From Dryocola sp032000125 (lineage in GTDB: Bacteria; Pseudomonadota; Gammaproteobacteria; Enterobacterales; Enterobacteriaceae): DNA of 64,000 nucleotides. The translations under genes were made by a program, and so were the position numbers. Under the pieces are notes generated by a model, which saw only the letters and a program-made list of their open reading frames with translations, was not told the origin of the DNA and did not search any database. The first letter of the stretch is position 1. Every line of letters begins with the position of its first letter. The DNA lies in NCBI GenBank assembly GCA_032000125.1, contig DAMALH010000002.1:106558-170557 (forward strand), written 5' to 3'. Below, in pieces: positions 52,738 to 61,709 of the stretch.

Positions 52738-53670
52738 ATGCCAACCCGGAAAATTGCCGTTATCGGCGAATGTATGATTGAACTGTCGCAAAAAGGTGCG
52801 GAAGTTAACCGCGGCTTTGGTGGCGATACCCTAAATACCTCTGTCTATATTGCTCGTCAGGTTGAGGCGAACGACCTTGAGGTTCACTACGTCACCGCGC
52901 TGGGGGAAGATAACTTCAGCCAGCAAATGCTGGATGCGTGGCAAAAAGAAAACGTTCGCACCACGCTCACCCAGCGTCTGGAACACCGTTTGCCTGGCCT
53001 GTATTACATCGAAACGGACGCCAGCGGTGAACGCACCTTCTATTACTGGCGTAACGAAGCGGCGGCCCGTTTCTGGCTGGAGAGCGAGCAGGCCGAAGCG
53101 ATCTGCGCCGAGCTGGCACAATTCGACTATCTCTATCTGAGCGGCATCAGCCTTGCCATTCTTAACCCGGCCAGCCGGGAAAAATTAATGGCGCTGCTGG
53201 GCAAAGCGCGCGCTAACGGCTGCAAGGTGATTTTCGATAACAACTATCGCCCGCGCCTGTGGACGAGCAGGGAAGAGACGCAGAAGGTTTATCAGCAGAT
53301 GCTGGAGTATACGGATATCGCCTTCCTGACGCTGGATGACGAGGATCTTTTGTGGGGCGAGAAACCGGCGCAAGAGGTCATTGCCCGCACGCAGGCTGCA
53401 GGCGTGCAAGAAGTGGTGATTAAACGCGGCGCGGAGTCTTGCCTGGTTGCCATTCAGGGCGAACCGCTACTGGACGTGCCTGCCGTAAAACTACCGAAAG
53501 AAAAAGTGATTGATACAACCGCGGCCGGAGACTCATTCAGCGCCGGGTATCTGGCCGTTCGTCTTACCGGGGGGGACGCCGAAGCGGCAGCAAAACGCGG
53601 TCACTTAACGGCAAGTACCGTGATTCAGTATCGTGGAGCTATTATTCCTCAAGCGGCGATGCCCGCGTAA
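52738..53670 (+). CDS. kdgK: KdgK, 2-keto-3-deoxygluconate kinase
   Basis: A 310-residue pfkB-family sugar kinase that phosphorylates KDG to KDPG, joining pectin, uronate and hexuronate breakdown to the Entner-Doudoroff pathway. The pfkB signatures are GECMIELS near residue 10 with GGDTLNTSVYIAR, and the C-terminal DTTAAGDSFSAGYLA carrying the catalytic aspartate. Expression is probably under KdgR through the site upstream. Its product's pathway would fit a uronate-type TRAP importer elsewhere in the window, but they are not linked. Confidence 0.96.
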   Translation: MPTRKIAVIGECMIELSQKGAEVNRGFGGDTLNTSVYIARQVEANDLEVHYVTALGEDNFSQQMLDAWQKENVRTTLTQRLEHRLPGLYYIETDASGERTFYYWRNEAAARFWLESEQAEAICAELAQFDYLYLSGISLAILNPASREKLMALLGKARANGCKVIFDNNYRPRLWTSREETQKVYQQMLEYTDIAFLTLDDEDLLWGEKPAQEVIARTQAAGVQEVVIKRGAESCLVAIQGEPLLDVPAVKLPKEKVIDTTAAGDSFSAGYLAVRLTGGDAEAAAKRGHLTASTVIQYRGAIIPQAAMPA

Positions 53671-53679
53671 TACCTCATC

Positions 53680-53709
53680 CCAGGCCTCTCCCCGTCAGGA
53701 AAGGCCTGG
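53680..53709. terminator. Convergent hairpin between kdgK and yhjJ
   Basis: CCAGGCCT (53680-53687) pairs with AGGCCTGG (53702-53709), with partial pairing of the CTCCCC/AGGA interior, just past the kdgK stop and before the yhjJ stop. No T-run. Confidence 0.6.
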
Positions 53710-53720
53710 TTGAAACAGCG

Positions 53721-55202
53721 TTACGAAGGCGGGATATCCGACACATCCTGCTTAGGATTATCCGTCAGCGGCTGAGCATGCGGAGGCGTCATGACTTTCT
53801 CCCACGTCTCCTGCAGCTCCTTCATATTAAACTCCGCCTCGCCCTGCGGCTGCAGCAGCACCAGGGACATATCCTGTGACAGCTGCTGACGCAGGTCCTG
53901 GTTAAGCATGGTCAGCGTCAGGCTATTCAGGAAGTCCTGGCGCAGCTTCTGATACTGCTCCGGCGCGATATCCACAACCTGATTTTGCAGCGAACGCATG
54001 CGCTGGCTAATCAGCACATCGGTATCGGTGCGGGCATAGGTGGCAAACAGTTTCGTCAGCTCCATGTTCTTCTGCGCAATCAGCGCGTCAAACTCTTCCT
54101 GCGAAAGCCCGTTATCGCGCGCGCGCACCAGCTCGCGTCCTACGGTTGCCAGGTTGCCATTCAGCTTATCGTTCGGCGTTTCCAGGTTGATGCCGCACTG
54201 CGCACGCAGGTAAAGCACGCGGCAGTCAAAGTTCAGGTTAAGATCTTTAGCGTTCCCTTTGCTGAGATTCTGCTGCACGTGCCAGAACAGCGCCTCACGG
54301 GCAAGGTCGGCACGCCAGTAGCGCAGCAGCGTTGCGGAATCGCGAATTGGCTGCCACGGGCTGTCCCACATCAGCGACAGGCGATCGTTGCGCACGCTCC
54401 CGGTCATCAGGCTGACCGGTTCAGGCCTAAGCGGGGAAAGCGTTGGTACCGGGGCTGGCGTGGCACGCTTGCCCTCCAGCCCGCCGAAGGTCTTATTGAT
54501 CTGTTCAGCAACGCTGCGGCTGTCCACGTTGCCGACCACGATCAGGGTCATGGCGTCCGGGGTATACCATTTTTTGTAGAACGCATTGAGCTGCCCGGCA
54601 TCGACCGGCTGTTTTAAATCTTCGGCAGGATCGTGGCCCAGCAGCGTGGAGCCTTTCAGACGATAGCGCCACCAGCTATCCTGGGTGTCCATCGGCCAGG
54701 TAGCGACCATGTCCTGCGCCTGCAGGGCGGCATCAACGGCTTCAGGCGTCACCGCCATATTGCCGCTGCTGTCGGCAAGAAACGTCAGCGCTTCTTTGAG
54801 CAAATCATTGCGGTTATTCGGCAGGCTGAGATTAAACAGCGTGAAGTCGTAAGAGACGATAGCCGGCGGCAGGGGACGCGCTGGGTCCGCGCTCTGCTGC
54901 CATAAAGAGCGGGCCTGCAAAGGCTGCAGGCTGCCGTGTTGCGTCAGCGCAAGGCGCGGCAAAAAGTGGCTGTAGCCGCTCTGCTGGGTGCTCTCAGTCA
55001 AGGAGCCGGTATTTACCAACAGACGAATTTCTATACGATCGCTGGGGCGCTGCGGAGTAGCAAGAACCTGCCACTGAAAACCATTTGCAAGCTGGCCTTC
55101 CTGCCATGCCGGGTCGGGCTGTAGCGTTTCTGCCTGCACACTACCGGCGGCGGCGACCAACAGCAATCCGCCAGCTAAGAGTCGAATTTTGGTGCCCTGC
55201 AT
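53721..55202 (-). CDS. yhjJ: YhjJ, inactive M16-family periplasmic protein
   Basis: A 493-residue secreted protein matching E. coli YhjJ. Signal peptide about 1-24, then a two-lobed insulinase (M16) fold; YKKWYTPDAMTLIVVGNVD is the typical conserved strand. The zinc motif HXXEH is replaced by HFLPR in GYSHFLPRLAL, so zinc peptidase activity is unlikely, as in E. coli. The C-terminus is Pro-rich. Role unknown. It lies alone between kdgK and dctA. Confidence 0.93.
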   Translation of the reverse strand: MQGTKIRLLAGGLLLVAAAGSVQAETLQPDPAWQEGQLANGFQWQVLATPQRPSDRIEIRLLVNTGSLTESTQQSGYSHFLPRLALTQHGSLQPLQARSLWQQSADPARPLPPAIVSYDFTLFNLSLPNNRNDLLKEALTFLADSSGNMAVTPEAVDAALQAQDMVATWPMDTQDSWWRYRLKGSTLLGHDPAEDLKQPVDAGQLNAFYKKWYTPDAMTLIVVGNVDSRSVAEQINKTFGGLEGKRATPAPVPTLSPLRPEPVSLMTGSVRNDRLSLMWDSPWQPIRDSATLLRYWRADLAREALFWHVQQNLSKGNAKDLNLNFDCRVLYLRAQCGINLETPNDKLNGNLATVGRELVRARDNGLSQEEFDALIAQKNMELTKLFATYARTDTDVLISQRMRSLQNQVVDIAPEQYQKLRQDFLNSLTLTMLNQDLRQQLSQDMSLVLLQPQGEAEFNMKELQETWEKVMTPPHAQPLTDNPKQDVSDIPPS

Positions 55203-55417
55203 GTGTACCCCTGAGAAACATTCCTGGTTAAAAAGTATAACGACGGTGCAGACTTACCTGAAAAGCCGACGTTGGTGACGTTTCACCATTCCGTTTGACC
55301 GCATTTGTGCGAAAACGTCACGTAAAAATTAAAAAATAGCCAAGAGCTAGCGTAATCAGGGGTAATTATGCGCAGCCACCCGCAGCGAGGGCAAGTCGCC
55401 GCGGGCAATTGGCAGGA

Positions 55418-56704
55418 TTAAGGAGAGACTTCGGTCACTTTTTTGGCGGAATGTTTGTTACCGAGCGTTTCTTTAAGCTGTTTTTCATCCAGTTGGTTCA
55501 CCCATTTCGCCACGACGATTGTCGCCACGCCGTTGCCAACCAGGTTTGTCAGCGCACGCGCCTCAGACATAAAGCGGTCGATGCCGAGAATCAGCGCCAG
55601 GCCCGCCACCGGTAAATGCCCCACGGCGGAAAGCGTCGCTGCCAGCACGATAAACCCGCTGCCTGTTACGCCCGCCGCGCCTTTAGATGAGAGCAGCAGC
55701 ACCACCAGCAGCGTGATTTGATGGAAGATATCCATGTGGCTGTTGGTTGCCTGGGCGATAAACACCGCCGCCATCGTCAGGTATATCGAGGTTCCGTCCA
55801 GGTTAAACGAGTAGCCCGTTGGGATAACCAGCCCCACAACCGACTTGCGGCAGCCAAGCTTCTCCATTTTCTCCAGCATACGCGGCAGCGCGGACTCGGA
55901 GGACGACGTGCCCAGCACGATCAGCAGCTCTTCGCGGATGTAGCGGATAAACTTGAAAATATTAAAGCCGGTAACGCGTGCAATAGTACCTAACACCACC
56001 ACCACAAACAGAATGCAGGTAATGTAGAAGCAGATGATGAGCTGGCCGAGCTGCACCAGCGAGCCGACGCCGTATTTACCGATGGTAAACGCCATCGCCC
56101 CGAAAGCCCCGATCGGCGCCAGGCGCATGATCATATTGATGATGCCAAAAATGACCTGCGAGAAACTTTCGATAACGTTGAAAATCAACTGGCCCTTGTG
56201 GCCAAGGCGATGCAGCGCAAAGCCAAAAAGCACCGCAAACATCAGCACCTGCAAAATGTTACCGCTGGCAAAGGCGCCAATCACGCTGCCGGGGATCACA
56301 TCCAACAAAAAGGCCACTACGCCCTGCTGCTGCGCCTGTTCGGCATACATAGCCACGGCTTTGGCATCAAGCGTTGCCGGATCAACGTTCATCCCGGCGC
56401 CCGGCTGCAGCACGTTAACCACCACCAGGCCGATAATCAGCGCGATAGTGCTGACCACTTCGAAGTAAAGCAGCGCTACCGCACCGGTACGCCCTACGGC
56501 TTTCATGCTTTCCATACCCGCGATACCGGTAACCACGGTACAGAAGATAACGGGCGCGATGATCATTTTAATGAGCTTAACGAAGGCATCGCCAAGCGGT
56601 TTCATCTGCGCGCCAAGCTCCGGGTAAAAGTGCCCAAGCAAAATACCGATGGCAATTGCGGCCAGCACCTGAAAATAAAGGCTTTTGATAAAAGAGATTT
56701 TCAT
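55418..56704 (-). CDS. dctA: DctA, aerobic C4-dicarboxylate transporter
   Basis: A 428-residue proton/cation symporter for succinate, fumarate, malate and orotate (DAACS family), the same length as E. coli. The ATG at 56702-56704 gives MKISFIKSLYFQVLAAIAIG; 25 in-frame codons upstream are not conserved. Hallmarks: the serine-rich re-entrant loop LGTSSSESALPRM, the PTGYSFNLDGTSIY motif, and LLLSSKGAAGVTGSGF. In E. coli it is induced by DcuSR and CRP; no site was assigned here. Confidence 0.97.
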   Translation of the reverse strand: MKISFIKSLYFQVLAAIAIGILLGHFYPELGAQMKPLGDAFVKLIKMIIAPVIFCTVVTGIAGMESMKAVGRTGAVALLYFEVVSTIALIIGLVVVNVLQPGAGMNVDPATLDAKAVAMYAEQAQQQGVVAFLLDVIPGSVIGAFASGNILQVLMFAVLFGFALHRLGHKGQLIFNVIESFSQVIFGIINMIMRLAPIGAFGAMAFTIGKYGVGSLVQLGQLIICFYITCILFVVVVLGTIARVTGFNIFKFIRYIREELLIVLGTSSSESALPRMLEKMEKLGCRKSVVGLVIPTGYSFNLDGTSIYLTMAAVFIAQATNSHMDIFHQITLLVVLLLSSKGAAGVTGSGFIVLAATLSAVGHLPVAGLALILGIDRFMSEARALTNLVGNGVATIVVAKWVNQLDEKQLKETLGNKHSAKKVTEVSP

Positions 56705-56879
56705 AGGGTGTCCTTGAGAGGAAAATTTCCGTCGCGCCGCGTTAATTTGCCTTACGGCACGCGGCAGCAAAAATAACACCCATAAAAAATGTGGGACGTG
56801 ATACAGCGCTAATTTGGAAACAAAATTGTTAAATTATTGGCTGACTCGCACCAGCACAATAACATTTGCAACAAGCTTG

Positions 56880-58910
56880 CTACGCAATCGGCGCGGATAA
56901 ATAGCGGGATTCAAACTCTTCAAGCGTCAGCGCCTTAGAGAACAGATAGCCTTGCGCTATGGTGACATCTTCGGCCAGCAGCCAGTCGCGCTGGGCGGCC
57001 AGCTCCACCCCCTCAGCAACCAGCTTCAGGCCGAGCGTTTTGGCCATGGCGACAATTACGCTGACCATCGCCCCGTCTTCCGGCAGGCCTTCGACAAAAC
57101 TTTTGTCGATTTTCAGCGCGTCTACCGGCAGGGACTTCATATGATGCAGATGGCGCAGGCTGGCGTAGCCCATGCCAAAATCATCCAGCGCAATCCTCAC
57201 GCCCGCTTTACGCAGCGGCCGCAGAATTTTCACCGCGGCGTCCGGGTCGTCAATACGGCGGCTTTCTGTGATTTCCAGAATCAGCGAGCCGGGCTGAATG
57301 CGGTATCGCGCGAGCATTTCCAGCAGCGACGGCACCGTCGTTTCATGCAGCAGTTGCAGCGCCGAGAGGTTAACGGACAGCGGCATGGTAATGCCCCGTT
57401 TTTGCCAGGCCGAAAGCGTACGGCAGCACTCTTCGAGTATCCAGTTACCGATGGTCACCATCAGCCCGCAGGCCTCTATACGCTCAATCAACCCTTCCGG
57501 CAAAGCCCAGGAACCGTCGGGTTGCTGCATGCGCAACAGCACTTCCGCGCTTACCGTCTTACCGCTGCGCATATTTACCTGCGGCTGGAGCCAAATCGCT
57601 AGCTGCTGCTGTTCAAGCGCGTGCAGAATGTCGTGCTCTTCCGTCAGGCGGCGCTGCGCATTTTCCATCTGCTCCGGATCGAAGAAATGAATGTGGTTTT
57701 TGCCCTGGCGACGCGCGGAAAACGCGGCGGATACCGCACGGCGATAAAGCTGCTCTGCCGTCAGGTCGCCGTGATACATCGCAATACCAATGCTGGCAGT
57801 CGGCCTGAGCTGAAGCCCATTAATCGCTAGCTTTTCATTGAGCGCGGCCATAAGCCGCTGAGCCAGCGCCATTGCGTGCCAGGCGTCTTTTATGCCGTGG
57901 GCGATAACCCCGAAGTCGTTCCCGCTAAGCTGCGCCAGCACCATGTTTGCTGGCAGCACGCTTTTGATTTTGCTCACCATTGTCAGCAACAGCGTTTCAC
58001 GCTGTTCTTCATTGAGCACGCCGGCGGCGTCATTGAGCGTTTCGCTGGTGATTATCATCAGCACGTTGTTTTTTTCGTTCGCGACCAGTTGCTCAAGCAG
58101 CGCCAGCAGCAAAGCCTTATTCGGCAGTTCCGTCACCGCGTGACGGGTGCTCATGGTATTTATTTCCTGGTGCAGACGCAGCGCCATTTGCTGATTACGG
58201 TTGTAGCTGCGCACCAGCATGCCTATCTCGTCATCGTGATGCAGCGGCGGCAGCTTAAGCTGATGGCCTCCTGCATCCTGCGGGCTGAGGTCGTCCAGCT
58301 CGCGGGCGATTTTACGCAGCGGATGGATAATCAAACGGTTAATCGACCAGCTAATCGCCACGGATAAAATCAACGCCAGCAGCAGATAAGTGGTCAGCAG
58401 CGTGGATATGGTGCTGATAATAAATTTGTACATTCGCCAGGAATCCGCCTGCAGCACCAGATAGGCCAGCGGCTGCGGGTTTGCCGGGCGTTCTAATGAA
58501 TAAAGCGGCAGGGAAATCTGCACCGGCAGCTCAAACAAACGCGCAATCCACACCGGGATCGGGCGTTCTGGCGCAAAGCTTTTGCGCAGGGCCTGGAACT
58601 GGTTAGGCAGCACCACGTCCGCCCGGCTGATAATGCCGGAAGGCTGAATTTGATTAAGAATGGCTTCCGCCTGAGGAATATCGGCTTTAAGGACGGCTTC
58701 GGACAGGGGCAAACGCACCGAATGGGCAATTTTTTCCATCTGGCTTGCGGTGTCGTAGCGGCTTTGCTGCACAAAGTGAAAAAGCTGCACGACGATAAAA
58801 ATGAAAATAAACACCACGGCGACGGCTGACACCATCGCCATTTGTTTAATCGTTAAGGAACGACTGACTCGCAAGCTGATTCTCCGCTGTTTCTCTGCTC
58901 GCCTGAGCAT
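56880..58910 (-). CDS. yhjK: YhjK (PdeK), HAMP-GGDEF-EAL membrane protein with degenerate motifs
   Basis: A membrane protein of about 676 residues, close to E. coli YhjK/PdeK. Helix 1 is near 24-46, a periplasmic domain follows to about 160, helix 2 is near 165-187, then HAMP, GGDEF-like and EAL-like domains. The GGDEF motif is degenerate (SGNDF). The EAL motif reads EVL in SAEVLLRM, with NLSALQL, EITES, ALDDFGMGYASL, KIDKSF and AEGVE intact, so it may be a phosphodiesterase or sensor only. A TTG at 58872-58874 has a better ribosome-binding site (GGAG, 7 bases) and would give 664 residues. It precedes the bcs genes, as in E. coli. Confidence 0.93.
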   Translation of the reverse strand: MLRRAEKQRRISLRVSRSLTIKQMAMVSAVAVVFIFIFIVVQLFHFVQQSRYDTASQMEKIAHSVRLPLSEAVLKADIPQAEAILNQIQPSGIISRADVVLPNQFQALRKSFAPERPIPVWIARLFELPVQISLPLYSLERPANPQPLAYLVLQADSWRMYKFIISTISTLLTTYLLLALILSVAISWSINRLIIHPLRKIARELDDLSPQDAGGHQLKLPPLHHDDEIGMLVRSYNRNQQMALRLHQEINTMSTRHAVTELPNKALLLALLEQLVANEKNNVLMIITSETLNDAAGVLNEEQRETLLLTMVSKIKSVLPANMVLAQLSGNDFGVIAHGIKDAWHAMALAQRLMAALNEKLAINGLQLRPTASIGIAMYHGDLTAEQLYRRAVSAAFSARRQGKNHIHFFDPEQMENAQRRLTEEHDILHALEQQQLAIWLQPQVNMRSGKTVSAEVLLRMQQPDGSWALPEGLIERIEACGLMVTIGNWILEECCRTLSAWQKRGITMPLSVNLSALQLLHETTVPSLLEMLARYRIQPGSLILEITESRRIDDPDAAVKILRPLRKAGVRIALDDFGMGYASLRHLHHMKSLPVDALKIDKSFVEGLPEDGAMVSVIVAMAKTLGLKLVAEGVELAAQRDWLLAEDVTIAQGYLFSKALTLEEFESRYLSAPIA

Positions 58911-59054
58911 GGCCTTATGCGGGCTGAGTATACTGCATTGTTGACGGTTTAAGGCAGTGCTGCGCCGGAGAATAGGGAAAATCTGCCTGCGAATGACCTC
59001 AGGCTTATTTACGGCAGGGGTTATCTGGCCGGGGGCGCTAGCCCCCGAACGAAA

Positions 59055-60047
59055 CTAGCGGGCTAGTTCCACCAGCATTTTAAGACTCGCGGAGTAATAA
59101 TCTTCCTGAGAAGTGATTTGCGCTTCGCCCGCGGGCAAGTCCCCCATCACCAGATCGCGTACCGCCAACAATCCCCCGTCCATCATCCAGGAAGCGGGAT
59201 CGTTGGTCGTAACGTTGACCCAGGCAGGCGTTTGCAAGCGCGGGAAACGTCCCCACCAGGCTTTATAAGGTTCCAGTAGCGGACTTGTCGGGTTGAACCA
59301 CTTTACGTAGAGCGGCACGCGAATGGCGTCGTAGCTAAAACGTGCAGGCCATTCTTTGGCCGGTTCAACGTGCCCGTCTGCATACAGCGAAACCCAGTCA
59401 GCCGGAAGCTGCGCGTTGCCAAAGCGCATTTTTCCCAGCAGCTTTTGCCCGTCGTTAATCAGATCCTGCCAGACCATTAAATGGCTGCGGTTGGCAAAAT
59501 CCTGCCACGCCGGGAAGACAAAATAGGACGGGTTAAGGTTCACGTAGCTGTTAAGGTTAAAGCCCTTCGCGCCCGGCAGCATTACGCGATAGCCGCCAAA
59601 GTTAACGACGTTATGCTCCACCAGCGCTTTAACAATGCTATCCGAGGCTTGCAGGTAGCCGTCGTCATGCCAGGTATTACCCGCTTTAAGCAGCGCCCAG
59701 GCGATAACAGTGTCGCCGTCCGTCGCGTTGTTTTTATCGGCAATCGGGTTCGCAGCCGCCGGGTTATAGCGCCAGTAAAACAGGCCATTGTCCGGGTTGC
59801 GCAGATTTTTTTCCGTCCAGCGCCAGATTTGGTCGAAGCCTGGACGGTCGTTATTTATCACCGCCATCATCATGGCGTATCCCTGTCCTTCGGTATGGCT
59901 GACGCTATTATTACCGGTGTCGATAATGCGGCCATCCGCCATCAAAAACCGGCTTTTATAGCTCTCCCACGCCGGACCCGCCAGCGCCTGCTGGCTGATA
60001 ACCAACGCCATTATCGCCACCATCAGCATTCTGCATCGCTGCCACAT
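59055..60047 (-). CDS. bcsZ: BcsZ-type endoglucanase (GH8)
   Basis: A 330-residue periplasmic cellulase of glycoside hydrolase family 8. The ATG at 60045-60047 follows AGAGG by 7 bases; the longer open frame overlaps bcsD and is rejected. Signal peptide about 1-23 (cleaved after ALA). Catalytic acid E53 in HTEGQGYAMMM, substrate Asp in ATDGDTVIAWALL (D110/D112) and base D240 in RFSYDAIRVPL. It trims nascent cellulose, and its loss alters fibre quality in relatives. At 330 residues it is nearer the cellulases of bcsD-containing operons than E. coli BcsZ (368). Confidence 0.92.
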   Translation of the reverse strand: MWQRCRMLMVAIMALVISQQALAGPAWESYKSRFLMADGRIIDTGNNSVSHTEGQGYAMMMAVINNDRPGFDQIWRWTEKNLRNPDNGLFYWRYNPAAANPIADKNNATDGDTVIAWALLKAGNTWHDDGYLQASDSIVKALVEHNVVNFGGYRVMLPGAKGFNLNSYVNLNPSYFVFPAWQDFANRSHLMVWQDLINDGQKLLGKMRFGNAQLPADWVSLYADGHVEPAKEWPARFSYDAIRVPLYVKWFNPTSPLLEPYKAWWGRFPRLQTPAWVNVTTNDPASWMMDGGLLAVRDLVMGDLPAGEAQITSQEDYYSASLKMLVELAR

Positions 60048-60057
60048 TAGCCCACCT

Positions 60058-60522
60058 CTACCTGCTGTTTTGATATCTGAAATGCACCACCGTGGCCGAT
60101 GGCGATGCCTCACGCCACAGTGAAACGTGCGGCTTTCCGCCCTGGTCACGCAGCCAGCGGGCATAAAGCCCCTCCAGCACGGCGCTAAACGCGCTGTTCC
60201 AGGCGTCCTGCTGCGCTTTTTCAGCGGGAACGGGGAGCGCCATATGGCGAATCTGCATTGCCGTTTCGCTGGCCTGAATATCAATATAGCCCCAGTTAAA
60301 GGCGGCAAGCTGAACATTTATCTGCGCTTCAAGTTCACCCACGGTTTGCGCGAGCGTTAACGGGAAACGTGCGCCCAGCGTCTCGCCCATCTGCACCAGG
60401 AAAGGACGGCTTTGCGCCTCGCCCACGTTAGTCACCATGCCATCGATCATGATATGAAGCAGTGAAAACCAGCCTGGCTGCGCCTGCTGGTTCTGAAAGT
60501 AGTGCAGCAGTTGATCGTTCAT
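60058..60522 (-). CDS. bcsD: BcsD, cellulose crystallinity subunit
   Basis: A 154-residue protein matching BcsD (Komagataeibacter AxcesD, about 156). That periplasmic octamer guides glucan chains into ordered microfibrils. Recognisable parts: LLHIMIDGMVTNVGEAQSRPFL near the N-terminus, a long helical middle, and HVSLWREASPSATVVHFRY at the C-terminus. Its ATG overlaps the bcsC stop (TAATG). E. coli K-12 has no bcsD; its presence marks a type I bcs operon. Confidence 0.9.
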   Translation of the reverse strand: MNDQLLHYFQNQQAQPGWFSLLHIMIDGMVTNVGEAQSRPFLVQMGETLGARFPLTLAQTVGELEAQINVQLAAFNWGYIDIQASETAMQIRHMALPVPAEKAQQDAWNSAFSAVLEGLYARWLRDQGGKPHVSLWREASPSATVVHFRYQNSR

Positions 60523-61709
60523 TATTTATTCCCCAGCAGGTAACGGAAGTAGAGCTGTGCGGTACTCTCGTTGTAATCACCAAAGGTGTCATAACCCACC
60601 TGGCCGCCCATGGTCATATCTTTGTTAATCTTGTAGTCCGCGTTCGCACGCAGATTGTAGCCGAGGCCATTTTCGCTGCCGCCGCTGTAGTACGCTTCTT
60701 TGGCAAAGCCATTCGCCACATAGTCTTCAAGCTGCCCCTGCAATTTTGCATCGCCCGGGAAGTACGGGCTTTCGTCCTGGGTGTAGGACTGATAACCCAG
60801 CGATGCGCCCACGCCCAGCTTCCAGTGATCGAACTTCTGGGTGTAATCCACCGGGAAGGAAACGCTGACATAATCCTGCGGGCTGAAGTAGCCGCCCTGG
60901 CCGTAGCTGAAGTAGCTGAGGTTTTTGGAGAAATTCATGTAGCCCATGCTGATGCCGGTTTTCAGCTCGCGGTCATCAGAGTAGAACGGACGCAGATAAA
61001 CCCCCGCCGACCCGGTCACGCTGCTGTTGCTCGGCACGTTTTCGCCCAGGTAGTCATACAGCCCGAACCCGGCATAGAAACCGGCGTCGCCGTTGTCATA
61101 GCTGAGCTGCGCGCTGCCGCCGTTTTTCGTGACCTGGCCCCATTTCTTGCCGCTGTATTTGTCTTCAACGCCCACGTACGACAGCAGGCTGTCTATTACG
61201 GCGCGGCGTTCGCCGGTCAGCACCAGCTTAAGGTAATCCGTCAGTTGCGGAGACCACTGAATGCCGCCCACAACGGTATTGAGATCCGCGCCCAGCGGCG
61301 TGGAACCCACGTCAATCTTGTAGCTATCGCCGGTCAGCGCCATGCCCACTTCCACGCCAGAAGCGTTTTGCGAGCCCTGCGATGGCACTTTAATCTTATC
61401 GACATCGGTCAGCGTTTTCGGCGTGGTGGTCGAAGCGTTATACAGCTCCTCCCCCACCGCGCCCTGAATAAGCGCCCCGGTGCCAAAGCGACGGCTGGAT
61501 TCTTCAGATGAGCTTCCCGCATTCAGGCTGACCGGCGTAACGTTGATGTCAAAGCGTGAATCGCCAAACGGTACGGTGGACCATTGCAGCGGCGATTTAA
61601 TTTCAGTGAGCTTGCTCAGGCCGCTCTCACCGTCGCGCCCGCGCACGGAAACGGCACCGCGCGCCCAGGTGGCAGTTTGATCGGTCAACTGCTCCATCAT
61701 GTTATCCAC
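60522..61709 (-). pseudogene. bcsC: bcsC 3' part: outer-membrane beta-barrel of the cellulose export protein
   Basis: The last 395 codons of bcsC. They begin at a GTG/DNMMEQLTDQ region right after the TPR part and encode the 16-strand-type barrel, with alternating hydrophobic strands, GLSKLTEIKSPLQWSTVPFG near the start, and a C-terminal aromatic strand ending YFRYLLGNK. It has no signal peptide of its own, so it cannot reach the outer membrane alone. The 5' part (61702-64000) is in a different frame and ends with a stop seven bases into this frame's start. One extra base near 61712-61725 would rejoin them into a BcsC of normal length, about 1160 residues. Confidence 0.85.

Noticed and set aside
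53721..55202. YhjJ as an active zinc protease
   Set aside because: HXXEH is replaced by HFLPR, removing the catalytic glutamate and second histidine.
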